Origin: a virus
DNA length: 34,080 nucleotides
Reading direction: 5' to 3' (one strand)
Virus record (IMG/VR): IMGVR_UViG_3300034109_000282
Coordinates: 1-34,080 of that record
Below the pieces are notes generated by a model. That model saw only the letters and a program-made list of their open reading frames with translations, ran no database searches and was not told where the DNA came from. The number at the start of each line of letters is the position of its first letter. Position 1 is the stretch's first letter. Below, one piece after another: positions 13,252 through 21,933 of the stretch. The position numbers and the translations under genes were made by a program.

Positions 13252-13791
13252 TCATAGGGCCGTGCAAGCCTCTGTAAAGATCCGCACACGTGCTGTCGAG
13301 TCTGCTGCATAGGTCACAGATGTTGACTTATTTGACAACACGACAGCAAACAAATTCGAGGCTTGTGCTGAAGTGTTGACACGTATGTACTGGTCAGGTT
13401 TTACCACGGCATTCCACACGGTGTCACTGATACGAACATAGTTGGTGTCTGCAATGTAGAACCCACCGATTAGGTTAGTAGTAGAACCATTGTAGACAGC
13501 GCCGGATGTTGGGGCCGTTGGCGACGTGCCGTTGTATATCAAGACCAGTAACGGTGTTTTCTTGATGTTGGCAGCACTCGCTGCCGTCTCTTCGAATTCT
13601 ATCTGTCTCAAGATTAGATGTTGGTTGGAAGTCTGGGCAGTGCCTGAAAACGTCAGCACAGACGTAGATAGTGGGTAGTATTGACTGATCGCTGTGGTAA
13701 TGATACCACCTAACGAAATCCAGCCGTTATCTGTTGACTCATTAGCTGTTAAGATATTGGCAGCTACTGGCGTATTTGGTAAGCAGGACAT
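13252..13791 (-). CDS. Structural protein at the end of the tail module
   Basis: 179 aa, Ser/Thr/Asn/Ala-rich and beta-prone, of the type common in minor tail and fibre proteins (STSVLTFSGTAQTSNQHLILRQIEFEE...YIRVNTSAQASNLFAVVLSNKSTSVTYAADSTARVRIFTEA). Start ATG 13791 has AAGGA six bases upstream. It is the last gene of the late block, followed by a weak hairpin with a T-run. A role at the tail tip or as a receptor-binding accessory is inferred from position. Confidence 0.65.
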   Translation of the reverse strand: MSCLPNTPVAANILTANESTDNGWISLGGIITTAISQYYPLSTSVLTFSGTAQTSNQHLILRQIEFEETAASAANIKKTPLLVLIYNGTSPTAPTSGAVYNGSTTNLIGGFYIADTNYVRISDTVWNAVVKPDQYIRVNTSAQASNLFAVVLSNKSTSVTYAADSTARVRIFTEACTAL

Positions 13792-13819
13792 GATAATTCC
13801 TTGTGATTAGTTTCAGTTA

Positions 13820-14629
13820 TTAAGGCTGGGCGCCCTTGTAAAAGACGTACCCGTTGCCGGATGTGGCTGTGTTGCCCGTTGTGTTCAGTTCGCAGTTCTC
13901 ACGATGGCCTGTAATGTAGGCATAGATGGACGACGGGAACAGAACACCTCCCTCTTCCGAGGGCCCGCCTGTTCTTGCTATCATTTTGACTTCGAGCTTG
14001 TCACCAGCACGGAGTGGGATGTGTGCCCCACCCATCAGCCTAGCGTCACGGATGTGTGGCCCGTCTCCCATGTTGTGATAGTCGACCATATCAATGATAC
14101 GAAACATCACACCGTTTACGAAATAGGCAAGACGTGCTTCGTCAATCTGTGACGTGTTCGAATACCTGATCTGTACGTACGTATGCACCCACCAGACGCC
14201 TTTGTTCTGATCGGTTGGTCGGAATGACCAGGTGTCGTCATAGTCTAGTGATTCGTTTTGAATGCCCTGCGTCCGCAGGAACTCATTGTTAAACGGAACA
14301 GGTGTGTACACGTCCGTCATAAACGACCAGTTGCCGTTTAGATCCCATTGGAAAGACTGCTTGTAATCACCCACCCAATGCTTCGACCTGTGCTCGCTGT
14401 TGGCCGTAGCCTTCATGATCTTATTGGTTTCTGTAAACAGAAAAGTCTTGCTGACCATATTGTTCACAGTGATCCTGTAGTTCAGGTCAATGTAGTATTG
14501 GTAGTTGTAGATGTCACCATCAGGTGCTTCGCCAGCGTATGCCTGACCAAAGGCACCCATTCGTCTACGCTCAAAAGCAAGGGAGGCGGGTGCTATCTTC
14601 CTATTGTTTACAGGGTCGTTTATAGGCAT
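13820..14629 (-). CDS. Minor tail or tail-tip protein
   Basis: 269 aa. Beta-rich and aromatic (IYNYQYYIDLNYRITV, GVWWVHTYVQIRYSNTS), resembling a jelly-roll or carbohydrate-binding fold. It starts TAATG-overlapped with the upstream tail gene with a perfect GGAGG before it. Position after the large tail-hub-like gene suggests a distal tail component that contacts the host. No family named. Confidence 0.65.
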   Translation of the reverse strand: MPINDPVNNRKIAPASLAFERRRMGAFGQAYAGEAPDGDIYNYQYYIDLNYRITVNNMVSKTFLFTETNKIMKATANSEHRSKHWVGDYKQSFQWDLNGNWSFMTDVYTPVPFNNEFLRTQGIQNESLDYDDTWSFRPTDQNKGVWWVHTYVQIRYSNTSQIDEARLAYFVNGVMFRIIDMVDYHNMGDGPHIRDARLMGGAHIPLRAGDKLEVKMIARTGGPSEEGGVLFPSSIYAYITGHRENCELNTTGNTATSGNGYVFYKGAQP

Positions 14630-16395
14630 TAGGAAACCTCCTGCGAATTGGTTTGTGCTACGATAAAATATCGGACTTTAGAGGTACCTTCAAACCAGTT
14701 CATGCTTATCGAGGTGGGCAGTGCTTGTGACCAGTCGATATTTACAAATGTATTTACCACGTTATCTGTGAGCTCATGCCTACCTGCTAACCCTTGGGGC
14801 CTAACGTATTCCGAGGCTGTGTAGTTGTATTCTATCTCGGCCGTTGCGTTGTTTTCGTCAGCGAATACGTGAAGGTGTAGTAAACACAAGGCAGCAGCCA
14901 TGCTGGTCTGAGTCTGCATCGCTGCCATCTGTATTCGGAAAGCGTCCTCATTGCTTAAATCAGCCTTGAACTGCACAGGTTGCTCCGATGCCGTCGACGA
15001 AATTTTCACCCATTGTGTTGACTTTGGGCCGTACCAGTATTTAGTCGTTTCATGAACCTTGATAAAATCCTTGATAGAATTTAGGAACATGATGTGATTT
15101 GTTTGTTTTAAGATGTCAGAACGACCGACACTCTTATGGTAGTCTTTATTAAGTGTTACAGGTATGTTGTGGATGATAGGTTCTATGTTCATTGAGCGTG
15201 ATGAACGTGAGCCTTTTTTGAGCCTTGTGATTTCTGTGGCGTCGTCTTGGTTACTGGTCTCATATCGTGCCTCGACTTTGCCGATGTTGTCACCACGTTT
15301 AACTATTGACGGTAACGACAGGGCGCTGTCTATCGACAACGTAGCATCTGCAACATCTGATGTGTTAGTTCCATCACGTGATCCACAGATACGCTTAACG
15401 TACCAGGTGCAAGTGATACGATCTACACCCGATGCACTACGATAGACGAACTGATAGCTTGCCTTTACAGCCATAGCCTCGCACAGATCGCGTATGATGT
15501 CATATACAGTAAGATCACTTCGGCCCCATCCGTAGTTGTCACCTCTGGAGTATAGGCCACCTATGGTAGCCCCAGCATATTTTGGCTCGAAAGCATTAGT
15601 AAGAAAGACAGCAGTAGTCGGTGTTATAGCAGTGCCAATCTGTCTCGGGGTGTTGTTTATGTTCTGTATTGTATACAACTCCAGAGCTGTCGTCAGCAGA
15701 TCATCTACGACGCCAGTGAAATCGAACATGTCCGTCGCTGTGGATGTTGTCCGTGCGTAGTTGGTTTTGATATGGCTGCTCATTTCCGTTCTAATATGAC
15801 CAACTATATCTTCAAAAGTGTCGCCCAAAGTCACGCCAATAGCAACTTGAAATTGCTGGCGTGACGGGTCGTTCTTCATTATTATCTGAAACGTATTTTG
15901 AGAAGGTGGTTTTATTCTGCCTTGCTTACCACTAAAAACGCTACGGCCTGTTTTGGTTTTCATAGCATGGAACAACATATCGACAAGCTGAACACTGTAG
16001 GCATAGCTGCCATCATCCAAGGGCTCCAATTCGACAGCTTCGACGTTATCCTCGACACCTGCATACTCGACAGTATACGTCGCCCCATTCGTGCCGCGGT
16101 CTGACCACAGGATCCACAGGTTGCACTTGTCCGTCGCAGACGGGTCGACACTGTTCTCGATATAAGTTTGCATAGCTGACGGCAGCATCGACCATGCTAG
16201 TTTGAAGCTCAGAGTTTGGGGCTTTACAAGCCCGTAGGGTAGCCCGTCAAACTCAGCCGTCTGTTCACCCAGTTCCAGCAAACAAACGTCCCCTAGGGGC
16301 GTTATGGTGCCACCGAGGGCCGTGTCATACGGCAGCAGTTCCAGCCGGATGTTCCAGCCATTAGGCAGCTTGCGTTGTATTCTATAGTGAGGCAT
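14629..16395 (-). CDS. Large tail protein, probable tail hub or baseplate-like
   Basis: 588 aa. The order tape measure, about 170-aa protein, about 590-aa protein is the usual siphovirus order TMP, distal tail protein, tail hub/lysin. The N-terminal half (RLELLPYDTALGGTITPLGDVCLLELGEQTAEFDGLPYGLVKPQTLSFKLAW) is beta-rich as in hub proteins. No peptidase or lysozyme motif is visible. It ends in TAATG overlap with the next gene. ATG 16395 abuts the upstream stop and has only a weak ribosome site. Confidence 0.65.
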   Translation of the reverse strand: MPHYRIQRKLPNGWNIRLELLPYDTALGGTITPLGDVCLLELGEQTAEFDGLPYGLVKPQTLSFKLAWSMLPSAMQTYIENSVDPSATDKCNLWILWSDRGTNGATYTVEYAGVEDNVEAVELEPLDDGSYAYSVQLVDMLFHAMKTKTGRSVFSGKQGRIKPPSQNTFQIIMKNDPSRQQFQVAIGVTLGDTFEDIVGHIRTEMSSHIKTNYARTTSTATDMFDFTGVVDDLLTTALELYTIQNINNTPRQIGTAITPTTAVFLTNAFEPKYAGATIGGLYSRGDNYGWGRSDLTVYDIIRDLCEAMAVKASYQFVYRSASGVDRITCTWYVKRICGSRDGTNTSDVADATLSIDSALSLPSIVKRGDNIGKVEARYETSNQDDATEITRLKKGSRSSRSMNIEPIIHNIPVTLNKDYHKSVGRSDILKQTNHIMFLNSIKDFIKVHETTKYWYGPKSTQWVKISSTASEQPVQFKADLSNEDAFRIQMAAMQTQTSMAAALCLLHLHVFADENNATAEIEYNYTASEYVRPQGLAGRHELTDNVVNTFVNIDWSQALPTSISMNWFEGTSKVRYFIVAQTNSQEVS

Positions 16396-16907
16396 TATAT
16401 CAAACTCGATGCTTGGCGGAAACGATGCTTCAAAACCAGTGTAAGGTTACGGTTGCCGAATTCCTTGTTCAGCGAACCCTGCCATGACTCCAGCACGACA
16501 GGATAGACGTGTCCCGATGTTGTCGGGCTTGTCCGTGATCCGGCCGTGAAACGCACCCAGAGGTATTTCTTGCCGTTGATGCCATCGGATAAGGCGAAGT
16601 AATCATCAAGATCTGTTTCGGTAGTTGACGCGTCAAACAGGAACGGCCAGCACTCGACAGTCCAGATCGTGCGCCTGTTCGCAGTGCCGATGGTGCCACC
16701 TCCGATGTCGACTAACGTAGACGTTTCGAATTCGGCATCTTCAGCCGGTGCCAGGATAGGGCACGAACCGCCTGGGAATCCAGTTGTGATGTTGACATAC
16801 CCTGACAGGGCCGCCAGTGACGAAGCCGCCACCGTGTCGTATGCCGTCGATGATGTGTCGGCATTGGCAGCGTATAACCACATCTGCCATGAACTATTGC
16901 CTGCCAT
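16395..16907 (-). CDS. Probable distal tail-like protein
   Basis: 170 aa, immediately after the tape measure gene, with AAGGGG six bases before ATG 16907. Sequence is beta-rich (RTIWTVECWPFLFDAS...KYLWVRFTAGSR...NRNLTLVLKHRFRQ). By position it should join tail tube to tail tip. No family match recalled, so the call rests on order and size. Confidence 0.55.
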   Translation of the reverse strand: MAGNSSWQMWLYAANADTSSTAYDTVAASSLAALSGYVNITTGFPGGSCPILAPAEDAEFETSTLVDIGGGTIGTANRRTIWTVECWPFLFDASTTETDLDDYFALSDGINGKKYLWVRFTAGSRTSPTTSGHVYPVVLESWQGSLNKEFGNRNLTLVLKHRFRQASSLI

Positions 16908-16908
16908 G

Positions 16909-19900
16909 TTAACCCCTTAAACCACGCACAGCGGCGCGGTATCTGTTACGTTCATACAAATATGTGTCCATGCCCACGTCCACGGCGACGGCCATCTGTC
17001 CCTGTATTCCGTTCGGCATCGAGTCCAGACGTCTGCGGATGGCAGCAAGTTCTTGCCTCATACCCGACATTTCACCCGTCACGTCGGTAGAAACCACCGG
17101 CGCCTGAAACGCCAGCGGGAACTTACCATCGTTCATTTGTTCCAAGATGCCCCGATATTTGCGGGTGTTTTCTTTGTTGATGACAAACTCGCCCTTGTGG
17201 ACAATGCCAGCCGGTGTGTACTTGCCACCGTCTCCAGTGTAACCACCTTCGGCGAAGCCCGAAGCCGATGCCTTAGCGGATGCGAGAAGAGCCAGCAAGG
17301 TTGCCGTTGCAGCTGCAGCTATGGCAGCGCCCGCTAGTGACTTCTCGACAAATTCCTTACCGAAAATTTGAGCAATGAAGATAGGCACCAATGCCGTCAA
17401 CACATCGAGTGCCAACAATACAGTTGCTTTGCCGAAGTCCTTTTGTTCAGTTAGGATCTGGGCAAATGCAGAGCCAGCGACGGTGGCCAGTTCGTCGTAG
17501 ATGTCAGCAAAAGCCGTGGCACCTTCGGCAGCCGTTGCAAGAACGTTAATGTTTTCCTGAGTTAAGGCTGTAAACTTTTCGTTCAGTTTGCCTAGGATCT
17601 TATCAAACAAACTAGGCACTTCGCCCAATGAACCCGCTAGTTCGTCAACTGCATCTTGGTATGCTAGTGTGCCAGATGTGATGTCGTCAACTATTTTCTT
17701 GGTTGCCTCTTCAGACGCTTTTTCGGGTTTCTTGAAAACAGCATCCCAATCTATGCCCTGTATCCCCTTGATCGCTGTTTTTCCAAATGACTTGAAAGCC
17801 GTTTCATCAAGTGTAGGCTTTAACTGCAGTTCCTGCGCTGTCAACATTAGAAACTCGACTTGCCGCTGTAGCGCTTTGGTTATGTTTTGTTGAGACCTAC
17901 GAACTACGTTTACCTCGGTAATCTCAACGTCAGCGGGGCCCTTTAACTTAAGACCCTTTAGTTCAGCCTCGATTTGCAGATCGCGAAAATCATCGAGTAT
18001 AGCCTGCTTCGATTCGTCTTTCAACAGGCGTAGCTTCGTGTTTACTGGTAATCCATCGGGGCCTAACTCGATGCGGAGTAGTTCCTGTGCTTGTGTTATC
18101 CTATCCTGCAGCTGGGCAACGTCAAACTTCTCGAGTTCAAACTTAACGTTAACAGCTTCGCCTGCAGCCTCACGTCGTGCTAGTGTTAACTCAAATTCCT
18201 TGCGTGCTGTTTTCTGGCTGTCGATATACTGATCGAGTGCTTTCTTGGCTGCTTTGTACTGTGAGGTTTCCTTCTCCGCTTTCTTATCATCAGCAGCCGT
18301 TGCCGTTGGCGTAGGTGGTGGAGTAGCGGCCGCAGTTGCTGCAGCCTGTGCTTCCTCGACCTTACCAAGTGCTTTTAATTGCGCGTTAAGGGCGTTGTTG
18401 TATTTCGTGATACCATCGAGGCGCTCTTTGGCGTCCTTGATATTCTGGTTTGCAAACTCAGCAAAGGCGATCCGTAGCTTGTCCGCCTGTTCTTGTGTCT
18501 TGACTGAATACAGACGGTTTGCGAAGTCGATGGCGAAGTTGTCGACGTTGCCCAGAATATCACTAAATACGTCCTTAAACTCCTCGAGTGCGACGTCACG
18601 CTGTGCAGCGAGCAACGTCTGATTAGCCTGTCGAAGTTTGTTCTGCAGACCGATTGCTTCGTCGCCTAATTTGTTGAGTTCGTTGGTAGTCAGTTTAGAG
18701 ATCTTCTGCACACCATCGAGGTTTTCCGAGAAGGTCTTGGTTTGATCGATAAGGTCTGGATATTGCTCATCAAGTTTGCCCTGAATCTGCTGGAGTTTCT
18801 TGTCCTCTTCGACCGTTCGGTTTGTTTTCTTGGCAAGTTCAGTGAACTGTTCAGCCAATGACTTGGTTTGTTTCACCGTCGTCTGGCGTTCTTTGTTGCC
18901 CTTGATTTGTTGCTCGACAAGTTTCTTCTCAGCTTCGGCGTTTTCTAAAGCCTCCTCGGCTGAAATGTTCATAGCATCAGCAAGAGCTATAATACCAGCG
19001 GTAGCTGCAACAACAGCAACAGCCACAAGCCCGATTGGGTTTAATGCCAACACAGCGTTCCATGCTGCCGTTGCCGCTGCTGCTATACCTTGCCCGATTG
19101 CTACTGCATTAGTCGCTAGTGCATAGGCACCGACTGCAGCCGCTGCTGTTAAGAGGATAGGGCCGATTACGTCGAAGTTATCAAACACTGCCTTAACAAT
19201 AGGGGCCAACGTTTGGAATGCGTTGATCAAACCTACCTCAATAGCGGCCTTAAACTTATCAAACCGAGCCGCTAGGGTGTCGTTATTCTTTGCCGCTTGA
19301 TCGAAGGCCTCGCTTGTGCCTGTTACGCCATCTGTGAACGCCTCGATATTGCCGATGTTGTCTAGCAAGATACCGGCCGTTGCCGCGTTTTCCGTACCGA
19401 ACAGAGTGGCCTTAAACGCTGCTTTCTCCGCATCGGTGCCGAGCTTGTCGATTCCGCCTTGCAACTTCGTAAGTGCAGCCGACAGGCCTTGACTTGTAAG
19501 CGTTTCCCCGAGATCCTTAACCGACAAACCAACGCCCTTAAGAGCATCTTCGCCGGGGCCTGACTGTTTAATCAATAAGCCCAAAACGTTACGAAGCCCA
19601 ATGCCAGCCTCGGAGCCTACCTTGCCACCTACAGCGAGGGCCTGAATAGCGGCGTTGGTTTCTTCGAAGGATAAGTTGGCGCCCTTAGCAGCGACACCAG
19701 CCTGCAGGATAGCGTCTGCCACCTGTGGGATTTCAGCGGCGCCCACCTTAGCAGAGGCCGCAAGAACGTTAATAAAACGCCCTGACTCCTCCGCGAGCTT
19801 CGCCGGATCGCTTGCGTCGATGCCGAACTGTAGCATTGAGTTAGAAAGCGCATCTACGGAAGCCTTGGCATCGAGGCCTGCAGCCTTCGCAAGTACGTTA

Positions 19901-20427
19901 ACGTTCTCGGAAACTGCAGACAATGCCTCGGGTGTGCTTGCTAGATCAGGGCCAAACTTAGACAGCACAGTCTGGAAAGCCTCCAGCTGTGTTGTTGCTG
20001 ATCCTCCAAACTGTTCAGCTAATCCCTTGGCACGTTCGCCCAGGTCATTCAATCCATCGCCCGTAACGCCAGTTACAGCTGATACCGACTGCAGGGCGGT
20101 CTCGAAATTAGAACCCGCTGCTATGGCCTGTGACAGACCTTCCTGCAGCACGCCCCCGAGCTGTGCAGCAACGCCACCGATAAGACCGCCAGAAAACGCA
20201 CCCTTGAAAGAATCCGACAGCGAAGACGCGGCGTTCTTACCTGTTGTCTCCGCTACGTTTTCAAGGCTTTTGAGGCTTTGTTTGGCACCGTCGGTATCGA
20301 CAACAGCGTCGATGTTTAGGGCCTTGCTTATCTGATCTGCTGACGTCTTGGAATCACTAGCGGCTTTCTTCAGTGACGATGAAAAACCGCTAGTGTCCAG
20401 TTGAAGTTCATTCTTAAAAACTGCCAT
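16909..20427 (-). CDS. Tape measure protein
   Basis: 1172 aa, the longest gene, in the expected place after the tail chaperones. Residues 1-420 look like the conserved phage tail tape measure domain (NELQLDTSGFSSSLKKAASDSK..., then Gly/Ala-rich FGGSATTQLEAFQTVLSKFG...). Hydrophobic stretches follow at about 435-500 (ILLTAAAAVGAYALATNAVA, GLVAVAVVAATAGIIALADAM), and coiled-coil Lys/Glu-rich stretches at about 500-800. Another hydrophobic pair lies near 1030-1095. The C-terminus has EGGYTGDGGKYTPAGIVHKGEFVINKENTRKY, a tail common in tape measures. By the usual rule of about 0.15 nm per residue the tail would be about 175 nm. Start ATG overlaps the upstream stop (TAATG). Confidence 0.95.
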   Translation of the reverse strand: MAVFKNELQLDTSGFSSSLKKAASDSKTSADQISKALNIDAVVDTDGAKQSLKSLENVAETTGKNAASSLSDSFKGAFSGGLIGGVAAQLGGVLQEGLSQAIAAGSNFETALQSVSAVTGVTGDGLNDLGERAKGLAEQFGGSATTQLEAFQTVLSKFGPDLASTPEALSAVSENVNVLAKAAGLDAKASVDALSNSMLQFGIDASDPAKLAEESGRFINVLAASAKVGAAEIPQVADAILQAGVAAKGANLSFEETNAAIQALAVGGKVGSEAGIGLRNVLGLLIKQSGPGEDALKGVGLSVKDLGETLTSQGLSAALTKLQGGIDKLGTDAEKAAFKATLFGTENAATAGILLDNIGNIEAFTDGVTGTSEAFDQAAKNNDTLAARFDKFKAAIEVGLINAFQTLAPIVKAVFDNFDVIGPILLTAAAAVGAYALATNAVAIGQGIAAAATAAWNAVLALNPIGLVAVAVVAATAGIIALADAMNISAEEALENAEAEKKLVEQQIKGNKERQTTVKQTKSLAEQFTELAKKTNRTVEEDKKLQQIQGKLDEQYPDLIDQTKTFSENLDGVQKISKLTTNELNKLGDEAIGLQNKLRQANQTLLAAQRDVALEEFKDVFSDILGNVDNFAIDFANRLYSVKTQEQADKLRIAFAEFANQNIKDAKERLDGITKYNNALNAQLKALGKVEEAQAAATAAATPPPTPTATAADDKKAEKETSQYKAAKKALDQYIDSQKTARKEFELTLARREAAGEAVNVKFELEKFDVAQLQDRITQAQELLRIELGPDGLPVNTKLRLLKDESKQAILDDFRDLQIEAELKGLKLKGPADVEITEVNVVRRSQQNITKALQRQVEFLMLTAQELQLKPTLDETAFKSFGKTAIKGIQGIDWDAVFKKPEKASEEATKKIVDDITSGTLAYQDAVDELAGSLGEVPSLFDKILGKLNEKFTALTQENINVLATAAEGATAFADIYDELATVAGSAFAQILTEQKDFGKATVLLALDVLTALVPIFIAQIFGKEFVEKSLAGAAIAAAATATLLALLASAKASASGFAEGGYTGDGGKYTPAGIVHKGEFVINKENTRKYRGILEQMNDGKFPLAFQAPVVSTDVTGEMSGMRQELAAIRRRLDSMPNGIQGQMAVAVDVGMDTYLYERNRYRAAVRGLRG

Positions 20428-20696
20428 TATCGTTTCCCGATTCGGCGTTCGTGCCTGTTCTTAGCTATCTGTGAATCGGTCGGTTGATCCCATGAATGAG
20501 CCCGCACAAGTGCGACCCTTCGCAGAAATTCCGACGCTGTGAGGGAAACTACCACTTCGTCGGGTGTCATTTTCCACAACTTGCCGATCTCGATGGCCAT
20601 AAGAACGTCGTGCTCATGTGCTGGCACTACGTCGGTTCCTGTGATGCGCTTGGGGTAAGGCTTGCCCGTGTCGTCAACAGGCGTTTTCGTCAGCAC
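20427..20696 (-). CDS. Second tail assembly chaperone (possible frameshift product)
   Basis: 89 aa if started at GTG 20696. It sits between the first chaperone and the tape measure, the position of lambda GpGT's second part. The GTG has no ribosome site, and its frame is open upstream past the stop of the first chaperone as far as 20783. Expression by a +1 (or -2) frameshift from the first gene is therefore likely, making a longer fusion protein. The sequence is helical and basic at the end (SQIAKNRHERRIGKR). Confidence 0.7.
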   Translation of the reverse strand: MLTKTPVDDTGKPYPKRITGTDVVPAHEHDVLMAIEIGKLWKMTPDEVVVSLTASEFLRRVALVRAHSWDQPTDSQIAKNRHERRIGKR

Positions 20697-20733
20697 GTCG
20701 TAGGCTTCGTATATCTCAGCGACGGCTGCGACC

Positions 20734-21270
20734 TCAGAGTTTAGCGACGCCTCGAAACCACTTGACGGATTCGACCACCTCCGTCAGGTCTTGGTCTTCC
20801 CAGAATTCGGAAACGGACATGAGTGTCTTTTGTTCTTCGGTCAGCTGTGATAAATCCATTATGACCTTCAGCACCTCAATGCAGGCGTTGATGGCGTCGT
20901 CGTTGTCCAGCGGGAACTCTGTAATTGGATTGTTCAGGGCTTGCCAGATGTTCGGGAACGACTCGAGAAGTTCCGACTGGATGCGCTGTGTTACCATCGA
21001 CTGCAGATCAGAGTCGGTGATGTTAGGGATAGCCTCACGAATTTCCTTGCCAATCTGTGCAGCGTGCACGGAGTTAGCACCACCCGACAAGGTAACGATC
21101 TTGGCAGCATTGGGCGATTCCTGCAGGGCCTTCTGGAAAGCCGCGTTCTGGCCTAGACTGCGAAGCGTTGCGATTGGGTTCTCGACAGCCTTGATGATAC
21201 GGCGCGAGATGATGTTCTTCAGCGGGATCTCTTTCTGTTCACCCACGAAATAGAGTTTAATTGACGGCAT
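20734..21270 (-). CDS. Tail assembly chaperone
   Basis: 178 aa from ATG 21270, which has AGAGGA seven bases upstream; in-frame codons up to 21339 lack a start signal. It lies between the major tail protein and the tape measure, the standard chaperone position. N-terminal PSIKLYFVGEQKEIPLKNIISRRI suggests a small beta-rich head, and the rest is helical and acidic. It should coat the tape measure during tube assembly. The stop overlaps an open frame leading to the second chaperone. Confidence 0.7.
   Translation of the reverse strand: MPSIKLYFVGEQKEIPLKNIISRRIIKAVENPIATLRSLGQNAAFQKALQESPNAAKIVTLSGGANSVHAAQIGKEIREAIPNITDSDLQSMVTQRIQSELLESFPNIWQALNNPITEFPLDNDDAINACIEVLKVIMDLSQLTEEQKTLMSVSEFWEDQDLTEVVESVKWFRGVAKL
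20737..20783 (-). other. Window in which a programmed frameshift would have to occur
   Basis: Between the stop of the +1 frame (20784-20786) and the stop of the first chaperone (20734-20736) both frames are open. The first frame ends ..GCT AAA CTC TGA G, and slipping +1 on CTC before the TGA gives TCT GAG, in frame with the second chaperone. This resembles stop-codon-driven +1 shifts as in prfB, but no clear upstream stimulatory ribosome site is seen. Confidence 0.4.
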
Positions 21271-21310
21271 GACAAGTCCTCTTGTTACGGCATGTGAAAC
21301 AAAATAGGCA

Positions 21311-21360
21311 GGGGCCGCCATGCCGCGAACGGCCCCCACCAGGTAACCTCGGAAGGTTAC
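21311..21360 (-). promoter_or_regulatory. Two hairpins after the major tail protein gene
   Basis: In minus-strand order, GTAACC/GGTTAC (21355-21360 with 21342-21347) overlaps the stop codon. It is followed by a 7-bp GC-rich stem GGGGCCG/CGGCCCC (21330-21336 with 21311-21317). A loose TATTTTGTTT follows. Probably a partial terminator or mRNA 3'-end that lets the tail tube protein be made in excess over the chaperones. Confidence 0.5.
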
Positions 21361-21932
21361 TTATAGACTACAGTTCCGTATGGAATTGTTCCGAACAGCG
21401 TTACAGGTACGGCCGACGTCATGAAGTCAGTGAAGTATGTAGCAGCGAGAGTGATAGGGTTCTGCAGCTTGAAGCCTTCGAAAGACAATGTGACGCGGTT
21501 GTATGTTTCGCCCGCTTGTGTCCATCCACCCGATTCGTTGTTCAGGCGCTGTGGGAAAACGCCTACCTTACGAACGGCTGTATTCTGCTGGTTACCACCA
21601 CCAGCAAGACCGCCCTTGACTGCACAGATTAGCTTCTGGTTTTGAGCCGAGCCAGTCTCATTAGTGCCGTTCTCGAGAAGCAGGTCCTCGATAGCGCCTG
21701 CGCCTGTGTTGGTTGCTGTCTCGATAAACGTCTGCAGCGCCTGCGTGTCTTCGACGTGCTCGATAGAAATCGAGTAAGCACCAGAAGCAGCGTCACGTGT
21801 TACATCTGTTGAGATGATGTTATCATTGAGTTTGTAGAGGTATGTCGAACCGACGCCAATTGTGCCGGTGTCTTCGACAGTCCATGCGCCGAAGGTATTA
21901 CCACCGGCGACGACCCGTGTTGCGAGTGCCAT
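21357..21932 (-). CDS. Major tail tube protein
   Basis: 191 aa, beta-rich, starting MALATRVVAGGNTFGAWTV, located between the connector genes and the chaperones. Size and place match siphovirus major tail proteins. A strong AAGGA lies before ATG 21932, and two hairpins follow the stop, both consistent with high expression. The sequence (YSISIEHVEDTQALQTFIETATN...YNRVTLSFEGFKLQNPITLAATYFTDF) suits a tube fold, but I recognise it by context. Confidence 0.75.
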   Translation of the reverse strand: MALATRVVAGGNTFGAWTVEDTGTIGVGSTYLYKLNDNIISTDVTRDAASGAYSISIEHVEDTQALQTFIETATNTGAGAIEDLLLENGTNETGSAQNQKLICAVKGGLAGGGNQQNTAVRKVGVFPQRLNNESGGWTQAGETYNRVTLSFEGFKLQNPITLAATYFTDFMTSAVPVTLFGTIPYGTVVYK

Positions 21933-21933
21933 G

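Noticed and set aside
19655-20335. Plus-strand open frame of 226 codons inside the tape measure gene
   Set aside because: Antisense shadow of a repetitive Ala/Ser-rich coding region. No ribosome site or plausible domain, and all supported genes are on the other strand.
20762-21253. Plus-strand open frame of 163 codons opposite the first tail chaperone
   Set aside because: Ser/Thr/Cys-rich shadow translation, no ribosome site.
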